Origin: Ischnura elegans
Taxonomy: Eukaryota; Arthropoda; Insecta; Odonata; Coenagrionidae
Reading direction: 5' to 3'
Assembly: GCF_921293095.1 (NCBI RefSeq)
Contig: NC_060254.1
Coordinates: forward strand, 111,376,917-111,440,916
Length of the DNA stretch: 64,000 nt
The notes under the pieces were generated by a model, which saw only the letters and a program-made list of their open reading frames with translations, was not told the origin of the DNA and ran no database searches. Of this stretch, positions 55,635 through 64,000 are shown piece by piece; positions within the stretch are counted from its first letter, which is position 1, and each line of letters starts with the position of its first letter. A program made the translations under genes and the position numbers.

Positions 55635-57870
55635 TTACCAACCAAATGCTTTCTCAAAGTCCACGAAACAGGCATATACGTATTGGTCATATTCTAGGTT
55701 CCTCTCGACGAGGGACCTCATTACTGCTATTGCATCACGAGTTGATTTCCCTTTTCTGAAACCAAATTGATCTTCGCCCAAATACTCGTTTGCCCTTGCC
55801 TCCATTTGTCTTTTCAATATCCTCAGTACCACCTTCGCCGCATGCGATATTAGGCTGATAGTTCTATAATCTCCGCATTCCACAGCTTTCTTTTTTTTCG
55901 GAAGCGGAATTAAAACCGTCTTCACGAAATCTTCCGGCCAACATCCCTCCTCATAGATGCTGCGAACTAGTTCGAAAAATCTTTTCTTACTATCCTTCCC
56001 TAGATTCTTCAGAAGCTCACACGGGATATTGTCAACTCCTACTGCTTTCCTAGCCTTCATATCACGAAGTGCTCTCTCTATTTCCGAATCTAATATCCCC
56101 AGCCCAAGATTGTCCTCCTCCGCTGCACTTTCATCCTCTAAACTCAATCTCTCCGGCCTGTTTCTTCTGTCATACAGATCCTCCACGTATTCCTTCCATC
56201 TACTCTGTACCTCTTCTCGCTCGGTTAGCACTCTCCCATCTTTAGCCTTAATTTTAAACATGGCTTGTCCTCTTTTGCCGCACGATAGCGACTTAACTTT
56301 GGCGTACAACTTCTCCAACCTTCTGGAGCTTATCCATTTCCTCACACTGTACTTTCCACCAAGCCTCCCTTGACCTCTTAGTTTCACGACGTAATCGATT
56401 ATTTAGGTCTCTATACATTCTTTTTCCCTCCTCTGTGTCCACGCTCTTCCACTTCCTTCTCTCTTCCATCTCTTTTACCATCGCCTCCGTAACCCAAGGC
56501 TTCTTTATCCTTCTGCTGTCAACGTAGCCAATTGACTTCTCCGCCGCATTAGCTATTCCAGTTTTAATATTATCCCATCTTTCCTCAACAGACTTCGTAC
56601 CTTCAATCTCCCATACACTGATGTCCACTAGTTCCCGATATTCTCTCCTCATACTCCCCTTTAGTGCTTCTACATTCCATTTCCTCACCCTCCTGCCTTT
56701 CATGAGCCTTTTGAATCTTACATTGCATTTCATAAGTACTAAATTGTGGTCTGAATCCGCATCTGCTGCTGGGAAGATGCGCAAGTTTTTCACACTATTC
56801 CTAAACCTCTGTCTTACCATAATGTAGTCTATTTGATATCTGCCTACATCCCCTGGACCTTTCCACGTGTACCTTCGCCCTCTATGATGTTTGAACCACG
56901 TGTTTGTGATGAATAACTTGTTCCTCCTGTAAAATTCTGCTACTCTCCCTTGTCGTTCCGTATTCCTTGTCCAAAATCTCCTATTTCGTGTCCATGCCTC
57001 CCTTCCAGTCCCCCATCACTGCCAGATTTTTCTTACCTGGAGTTTATCTAATTATATCCTCGAGCTGTTCATACACCTCATCTACTTCTTCTTCCCTATG
57101 ATTGCTTGTGGGCATGTAAACTTGAACCACCACTAGGTCGGTGGGCCGCGCCTCAATTTCTACCACCAAAATCCTATCGCTTACCTGGTCTATGCCTACC
57201 ACACGCTTACCCATCTACCCGTTTAATACTAAAGCTACCCCTCGCTGACTTTCATCCCCATCACTATATATAACCCTGTACCCGTCACTCCAATAGTCCC
57301 CACTGTCCTTCCACCTAACTTTGGATAGACCCAAGATACCTATATTCCCTTTATCCATTTCCCTTTTGATATTTTCTAACTTTCCCGCCCTCATCATAGT
57401 CCTCACATTCCACGTCCCCACATTTATAGCCGACTTCTTCTTCTCCATCTTCTTGGTCTTCCATTCTTCTTTCTTCATTGCTGCTGCCGCTGATGGTGAT
57501 GATGATAAGTCTCTGCAAGGATTTCGCATGTTGGCAACCCCGAGGACCTTGCCGACCTCGCTGCCGTGCCCGACACCTGCCCTTTGCGGACGGGTCCCGG
57601 GCGATAAGATTCCGAGGCTCATTTGGTTGTACTCCATGTGTTCAGGGAAGAGATAGTTGGTAGGGTTTGCCACTTCCATTCCAACAGTGTTTTTTACGTG
57701 ACACCATCACGTGGACTACCTTTCGTCTGGCTCCTACCCTTCGACCTATATGGCATGGGTGGCCCTACCGGGAATAATTTAGAATTAATCCTGCCAGTGC
57801 AGCTCTAGGGGTCATAGGAACGCTCAAGCCTTTCCACCGCGACAAGGTTGTAGCCCAAGGGAAAGGTTTT
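55635..57870 (-). pseudogene. LINE with endonuclease and partial reverse transcriptase, 3' end missing
   Basis: The 5' leader on the minus strand (57870 to about 57680) contains GGGCTACAACCTTGTCGCGG and GCTTGAGCGTTCC. The frame 57679-57215 holds an apurinic-type endonuclease start (INVGTWNVRTMMRAGKLENI; LGLSKVRWKDSGDYW). A broken middle follows, then 56820-56293 (DSDHNLVLMKCNVRFKRL; KKPWVTEAMVKEMEERRK). The frame 56387-55635 has reverse transcriptase fingers (RKAVGVDNIPCELLKN; VLIPLPKKKKAVECGDYR; FGFRKGKSTRDAI) and stops within motif A (YACFVDFEKAFGW). Everything after motif A is missing. Losing the 3' end while keeping the 5' end is the reverse of usual LINE truncation, so a later rearrangement removed it. 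Confidence 0.88.
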
Positions 57871-57932
57871 TAATTATAATTCTTCATAAAAATACAAAGA
57901 CCTATTTTCTGCCTGCCTTTCAACATGCATAG

Positions 57933-58061
57933 TGTAATGACTGCACGGCGTGTAGGTTCCAGCGTGAGTGCCATAGCGTCCCGACGCGTTTATTGGCGCC
58001 AAGATAAAACAAATGACATACATAATAATAACATGCGTACACTAGCAGACAATACATTACA
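57933..58061 (-). repeat. Gypsy element LTR (3' LTR of the minus-strand element)
   Basis: 129 bp, beginning TGTAATGACTGCACGG and ending AATACATTACA. On the internal side it is bordered by a purine-rich tract on the element's strand (GGGGAGGGA), as expected for a polypurine tract. Confidence 0.95.
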
Positions 58062-61000
58062 TCCCTCCCCAACATATATGTGGTCAGTACTCCACCCCAC
58101 CCCATAATACATTTTTATCACATCCCCAGCAGATTACACATTACACATATACCGTCACAGTTTGCTAATCACGTCACAAGTCCAATATTGTCCTACTTTT
58201 ACGCATTCTCTGAGGGTATCTTCTGCTGACTTCTAACCTTGGTGGTTCCACTTCTGGGACTTGCTCTCGGTGAGCTAAAGGTTCCCAGTACCTAGGTGCC
58301 TCATCCTCCTCACATTCAGCAACCTGTGGCACTAACTCCTCACATCCAGTTCCCTCAGGCTCAAATGCTTTTTCAGGTCCAACCAACCCATCTTGTTTGC
58401 CCATGTCCTTTCCTTCACACTGGTCGCCCCTTTGCCTTAGTTGATCAATGTGCCTGTGAATGACAACACCTTCATCGGTTAAAACTGTATACAGTCTAGA
58501 CCCCAACACTTCCTTCACCACCCCTGACATCCACACCATTTTCCCTTGAGGGTACATTTTTGTCATCACTCTTTGCCCTTCACTTAAAACTCTCAAACGT
58601 GAGTCACTATGAGCCTGCATTTGGGCATCCTGTTTTTTATGCACTTGTTGCCCTATACTGGGTTTAGTCATTGCCAACCGGGAGCGAAGAGCCCTTTCAA
58701 ACATTAACACACTAGGAGGCTCTCCGGTGATCATGTGCGGAGTTATTCTATAATTAAATAAAAAACGTGGCAAGGCAACATGCAAGGGCGTTCCGTCACT
58801 GATTAAAGTTTTCACTTTGTTTTTAAACACTCTCACCATGTTCTCTGCTGCACCATTTGAAGCTGGATGATATGGGGGGAAAAGATGTGTTGAATTCCAT
58901 TTTCCTTACAGAATTCCCTGAACAAGGATGAAGTGAAGGCAGAACCATTGTCAGAAACAATTTTCTCTGGGAGACCAAAGGTGGCAAAAATATCTCTTAG
59001 GTGCATAATGACCTCGTCTGATGAACTGTTACGTATTTCCTTCACTTCTGGCCATTTGGTTGAACTGTCAATTACTATTTAAAACATTTTTTGCAAAAAA
59101 GGACCAGCCAAGTCAATGTGTAGTCTTTCCCATGGCCTGTCTGGCCATTTCCAACACTTCAATGGAGCTATGCATGGCGATGGCTTGTTTGTGAGGCATG
59201 CTTCACATGCACGGGCTAATTCCTCTAAATCTCTATCTACGTTTGGCCACCAGATATAGGACCTGGCAAGGGACTTCATTTTTACTATGCCCATGTGACC
59301 CGCATGCAGCTCCTTGAGTAAACCCCCCTGTAACTTCTTAGGAATTACAACTCTATTTCCCCACATTAGACACCCTTGTTCAACTGTCAGCTCTGTTTGC
59401 CTTTGAAAAAATGGTTTTAGTTCATCAATCGCTTTGCTTGGCCACCCTAACATGCAAAAATCAATTACTTTCCCCAAAATTTTATCTGTTCTAGAGTGTC
59501 TGGCAATTTCTTTTGCGGTTACAGGAAGAAACTCCTTTTCTCCCAAGTCCAGGTATGAAATTTCCTCTATTATATCCCCTTCCTGATTTAACGGAAGTCT
59601 AGACAACCCATCTGCCACTTTATTCTTTTCTGCCTTCACATACTCCAGCTTGTAATCGTACCCTTGAAGAATCACAGCCCAACGCTGCAAGCGACTTGCT
59701 GCCATTTGGGGTAGACCCTTATTTTCCCCCAAGATGTGGAGTAGTGGTTTATGGTCAGTCCTCAGAACAAAGTGCCTCCCATAGAGGTACTGGCTGAATC
59801 TTTTGACACCAAAAACAATCGCTATAGCCTCTCGATCCACTTGAGAGTAATTTCTCTCAGCTTTTGTTAAAGAGCGGGATGCAAAGGCAATAGGTCTCGA
59901 CAATCCATTTGGATACTCATGCAACAACACACCACCTAACCCATATGGAGATGCATCACACTCCAATATGACAGGCATCGATGGATCATAGTGGGCCAGT
60001 ACTTGCCCTGACGTAATTGCTGACTTAACCAATCTAAAGACTTCCTCACACTTACCATTCCAAAACCATTTCACATCCTTTTTTAGTAAATTGTGCAACG
60101 GAGCAAGCATTGTTGCTAGGTGTGGAATAAATTTGGAATAATATTCCACCATACCCAAAAAGGCTCGGAGCTGGGATACATCTTGTGGTGGGGGTGACTT
60201 AACGATAGCATTAATTTTTCCTGCAGTCGCATGCAAGCCCTGCTTGTCTATTTTATGGCCCAAGAATTCCACTGATGCACATAATAAGTTGCACTTCTTT
60301 GGATTAACCTTAAACCCAAATTTTTGTAACCTTTCTAAGACTGCCTGTAAATTCTTAACATGCTCCCCCTCATTTATCCCTGTTACAATGATATCGTCTT
60401 GGAAACATGCAACCCCTGTCAATCCTTGTAACACTTGTTCCATCGTTCTCTGAAAAATTGCTGGAGCTGAGGAGACTCCTAATGGCAAACGAGCATACCT
60501 GAAAAGCCCTCTGTGTGTGTTTATTGTGCAAAGTCTCTGTGCTTCTTTTGTTCAAACCATTTGCTGGAATGCCTGTGACAAATCAATTGTGGAAAACATT
60601 TGGCCCCCTTGCAGCTTTGAGAAGAGTTCTTCCACTCGAGGGAGTGGATATCTTTCAACCAATAATTGAGGGTTTACAGTTATTTTGAAATCTCCACATA
60701 TACGAATATTTCCATCCCCTTTTACAATTGGAACAATGGGTGTTGCCCAGTCACTGAAATCAACTGGATACAGTATCCCTAATTCCAGAAGACGATCCAA
60801 CTCTCTATCAACCTTATCCCGCAAGGCAAATGCTAATGCTCTGGGGGAGCAAAATACAGGTTTTGTCCCTGGCTTGAGATGGAGTGTGGCTTCACTACCC
60901 TTGAATGACCCTAAAGTGCCATCCCATAACTCCCTGAAACGATCCCATATTCCCTGAATGTTTATCCCACCTTCCATATTAATCTTGTGCACTGGTGAGG

Positions 61001-62335
61001 GAAATTTCAAAGCCCGGAACCAGTCCCTTCCAAGAAGTGGAGGTCCCCCATTGGTCACAACAAACAAACTTAGCCTGGCAGTGTGCCCCTTATATGTTGC
61101 GGAAACATCTATAGTTCCCAATGGCTGAATCAGTGTGTTTGAGTAAGACCGCAACCTCACTGACGTGGCCTTCAATTTGAGGTATGAATAGTTTGCTCTA
61201 TAATATTCCTCTGAGATGGCCGATATAGCCGATCCAGTATCAATTTCCATTTTTACCACCCGAGCATCGACCACTACTCTAGCAAACCACGGCCCCCCAT
61301 TTACTTCCTCCGTCGAGGATATTACGTTATATAGTGGCAAATCCCAATCTTTCTTAATTACATAATTCTTAATCACCTTAACATTGCCTCTTGGTTCTCT
61401 CTTATCTCCCTGACAACGGCCCTCACTTACATCCCTGACACAAGGAAGTTCATAAACCGGCATTTTCCCCTCGTTTGAATCCAACACATCACAAAATTTT
61501 ACATTACCTTCTTTGCACATTGCCTTTAAGTGCCCTACTTTCCTACAGATGTCGCATCTGAATGCGCGAAACCTGCACGCAGCTCTCCGGTGCCCTGTGT
61601 GGCCGCAACAATAACACCTTTCCCCTTGGCTGGATCCCCGCGACGGCGTCGCACTTGGCCGCGTCCTCCTCGCTTGTCTCATATCCTGACCCTTCACCCG
61701 GTGGACGTCAGCCTCCTCCCCGTCCTCCTGGAAATCGTCGTCGATGGCCGCATCTCGCTGCACAAAATGGACGCCCTGCCCACTGTTGCCGGCTGCGCTC
61801 GCTGACACGTTCTCTGTCGCCTTCTCTCTGGCATAAGCCAGTTCAATGGCCTTCTCGAAGGCCAGGGTCTCATCCTCTAAGTACAGTGCACGCACAATCG
61901 CCTTATCGGAGAGACCCAGAACAAATTGGTCGCGGAGGGCCTCATCTAAAAAACCGCCGAACTTACAATAGCGGGAGGACTCCCTGAGGCCCGCCGCGAA
62001 CTGATGCACATTTTCGCCGGCTAACTGGACTCTCTGATTAAACCTGTGCCTTTCGGCAATTACTGACCGGTCTGGGTTGAAGTACTTTGTCAGTTTTCCC
62101 GTTATTTCTGAATAGGTGCACTCAGCCGGTTTTTTCGGGGCACACAAGTTCCTCACCACATTATAGGCGTCCTTGCCTATTGAGGACAGCAGGATGGCAC
62201 GCTTTTTACTTAGTTGTGCTTCCTCACTCCCCAAGTCCAACACAATGAAATATTCTTCCAGTCTTTCCTCGTAGGACTGCCAATCGTCGACCCCCAGCAC
62301 AAATTTTTCCATAAATTGAGGCATCCTCGTCACCA

Positions 62336-62464
62336 TGTAATGACTGCACGGCGTGTAGGTTCCAGCGTGAGTGCCGTAGCGTCCCGACGCGTTTATTGGC
62401 GCCAAGATAAAACAAATGACATACATAATAATAACATGCGTACACTAGCAGACAATACATTACA
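62336..62464 (-). repeat. Gypsy element LTR (5' LTR of the minus-strand element)
   Basis: 129 bp with one visible difference from the other LTR. Directly inside it, on the element's strand, TGGTGACGAGGATG begins with the TGG typical of tRNA primer-binding sites. Confidence 0.95.
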
Positions 62465-62658
62465 CATAGTTTGCGTCGGAAATAGTATTATCTATCGAAA
62501 AACTTTTACTATTTTATGGTCGTAATCCGACTGGAATAAGATTAAGAACGAAAAATTATTAAATATTTACTAAGAAAGTAATTATGTGCCCTAGCCAATT
62601 TTTATTGCTCTTTTAAGTGTTTGCCTTAATATATTAAAAAAATGCTCTTGTGTTTTAG

Positions 62659-63997
62659 ATCACGAAAAGTATCAAGGATGACCTGAAAGTAAGCAAGTTA
62701 TATGCCATTGTTGATGAAACATCTGGTGTTAAGGGTCGATATGTGTGCAACATATTGGTTGGAAAATTGACACCAGATGAGCCCAATGAGCCCTACCTCA
62801 TAACATCCTAGGAACTTGAAAGAGTAAATAATGAAATTGTCGCTAGCTGCATTGACAAATCTTTGAGTAAGTGATGATGCCTTATTTGGTATGGTGAAAT
62901 GTTTGCTGAAAAGGCGAGCATTTTCAAATTAGAACTGAAATTAATTAACGATATAACTTATGATGCACAAAGGTTAAGAAAAGACTTAGCTGTTTCACAA
63001 AATAAAATTATTTTGTGAAACAGCTAAGTGTTTTCTTAACCTTTGTGCATCATGAAGGAGTTTCACCATGTTACGCCAAACACCATCGCATTTTTCGATA
63101 TAACTTATGTTGATGAGTTTTTACCACGTATTTACCTCATTTATCGTAATGTACTCACCAATTGTTTACAGCTTCCTTGTTTGGAGATAATAGTGCTAGA
63201 GAGAATTTGCTTCTTCCCCTAACCGATGGAGCGGCATACATGGTTAAAGCCAACAAAGTTTTGATGTTTTTCTACCCAAAAATGATTCACATGACTTGCA
63301 AAGTGGGTATGCAAGGATACAGAGTATTCGAAGAAATTTGCAAAAGATTTCCCATTGAAAATAAGTGGGTCTCTACCATTAAGAAGGTAGGTCCTTGCCG
63401 TTAATAAAACTAAAAATAAATTTTCCAATGTATCACTGCAGAACTAATATTTAATATTTTTGTTGGTATTTTTGAAAGCACCACCGCGCGTGGAAATATA
63501 CAAAACATTTTGTTGTGATCTGCCATTGCCTCCGGATCCAGTCCTCACGAGATTTGGAACATGGCTGGAAGCTTGCATGTTCAATGCACAACACTTCGAG
63601 AAAATTAAGAATGTAAGTAATTATTTGTAGTTATGATTGTGACTGATGAATCAATTTCATTACATGAAATAGAATTCCTGCAATTTCACTCAGTTTAAAA
63701 TAACTACAACTGCACGATCTAAAAAGAGGAAAACTGTATTTTAATTTTTTACTTCAGATTATACAGAATATTGACCCTGAAGATGATGCAGAATGTATAG
63801 AAATTGCTCGAGAACTCTTAGAAGATAGCACACTCCCACTGGAAATGATATGTATTTCAGCATCCTTTGGGTTTTTGGTAGAAAAAATCAAATATCGTGA
63901 ATCTTCCATCCTGAGCCTCAGTGATTCGGTGTCTACAATAATGGATGTGAAGAAGAAACTTGAATGTGTAAAGGGTGAACAAGCCATAAGTGTTTAA
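62659..63997 (+). pseudogene. hAT-transposase-derived, CGGBP1-like multi-exon gene
   Basis: Four exons follow one another with good splice sites: 62659-62866 (ITKSIKDDLKVSKLYAIVDE, NILVGKLTPDEPNEPYLI), 63172-63390 (LLLPLTDGAAYMVKANKVLM, FFYPKMIHMTC), 63479-63612 (APPRVEIYKTFCCDLPLPP, VLTRFGTWLEACMFNA) and 63758 on (IIQNIDPEDDAECIEIAREL, ending KLECVKGEQAISV). The pattern IVDET..G.Y, L.DGAAYMVKA, YPKMIHMTC and LTRFGTWL is that of the hAT-like proteins annotated in arthropods as CGG triplet repeat-binding protein 1-like. Exon 1 has an in-frame TAG after PYLITS, and the last exon stops at 63995. It is therefore a decayed copy or uses other splice sites. Upstream exons lie beyond the Gypsy insertion, and the normal CGGBP1-like N-terminal BED-type zinc finger is not seen here. 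Confidence 0.75.
62960..63053. repeat. 94-bp near-perfect hairpin in an intron
   Basis: ATGATGCACAAAGGTTAAG on the left pairs with CTTAACCTTTGTGCATCAT on the right, with arms of about 46 bp, a centre AAAATAAAATTATTTT and one or two mismatches. A 14-bp phrase, CGATATAACTTATG, occurs at 62949-62962 and again at 63096-63109 around it. It lies in the intron between the first two visible exons of the CGGBP1-like gene. Confidence 0.9.
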
Positions 63998-64000
63998 GGC

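Larger units (their letters stand above)
57933..62464 (-). mobile_element. Ty3/Gypsy LTR retrotransposon, nearly whole and young
   Basis: A 4.53-kb element on the minus strand between 129-bp LTRs, with a 5-bp duplication CATAG on both sides (57928-57932, 62465-62469). Reading right to left: gag with two CCHC zinc knuckles (near 61.55 kb), an aspartic protease motif DTGSA (near 61.23 kb), reverse transcriptase (about 60.85-60.2 kb), RNase H (about 59.95-59.65 kb) and integrase with its zinc-binding and catalytic parts (about 59.4-58.8 kb), then a basic and proline-poor tail to about 58.18 kb. The domain order RT-RNase H-integrase is that of Ty3/Gypsy. No envelope-like gene. It carries only about two or three breaks. 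The LTRs differ at one site, so the insertion is recent. Confidence 0.95.

Overview
The window looks like arthropod, most likely insect, nuclear DNA: AT-rich, intron-bearing host genes with wide spacing, and a dense mix of DNA transposons (hAT, mariner, pogo/Tigger, TTAA-type MITEs, Mutator-like), CR1/Jockey-like and other LINEs, tRNA-derived SINEs and one LTR element. The mix resembles what I associate with hemimetabolous insects (for example Odonata), but I cannot fix the species from the sequence alone. There is no bacterial-style operon, CRISPR array or plasmid feature.

Left part (1-6.1 kb): a stack of nested elements. A TIR element (220-3373) holds a pogo-like TIR element (405-3056), which holds one copy of a ~650-bp TIR family (2120-2771). 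That family recurs at 5452-6097 and, inverted, at 54746-55401. Two further MITEs lie at 3598-3892 and 4868-5118.

Host gene 1 (about 6.3-17.8 kb, plus): an uncharacterised protein with repeated beta-rich modules and an RGG box, probably RNA-binding. It has a 5' UTR intron, one very large coding exon (6545-8738) and small downstream exons (10921-11063, probably 12637-12691 and a terminal exon near 16556). A 1.5-kb non-autonomous hAT sits in one intron. Host gene 2 (21043-22848, plus) is the transmembrane nucleoporin NDC1, here without introns. Host gene 3 (36937-37381, minus) is a small secreted precursor with an acidic pro-region, a GKR cleavage site and a strongly basic C-terminal tail. It looks like a cationic or neuropeptide-like peptide precursor and is the best candidate here for an undescribed gene product.

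Between these genes lie two deletion-derived mariners (17951-18828, 23986-24902), a decayed Tigger (25915-28293), a second 1.5-kb hAT (33058-34577), several MITEs with perfect 8-bp or TTAA target duplications, long fold-back hairpins, LINE pieces (38.2-39.5 kb, 46.7-48.4 kb, 55.6-57.9 kb) and an intron-containing Mutator-like gene with a YqaJ nuclease domain (41780-44284) that has lost its middle exons.

Right part (57.9-64 kb): a nearly whole, young Ty3/Gypsy element (57933-62464, minus) with very short 129-bp LTRs is inserted between a LINE 5' region and a multi-exon hAT-transposase/CGGBP1-like gene (62659 to the window end, plus). That gene has an in-frame stop in its first visible exon and a 94-bp perfect hairpin in its first visible intron.
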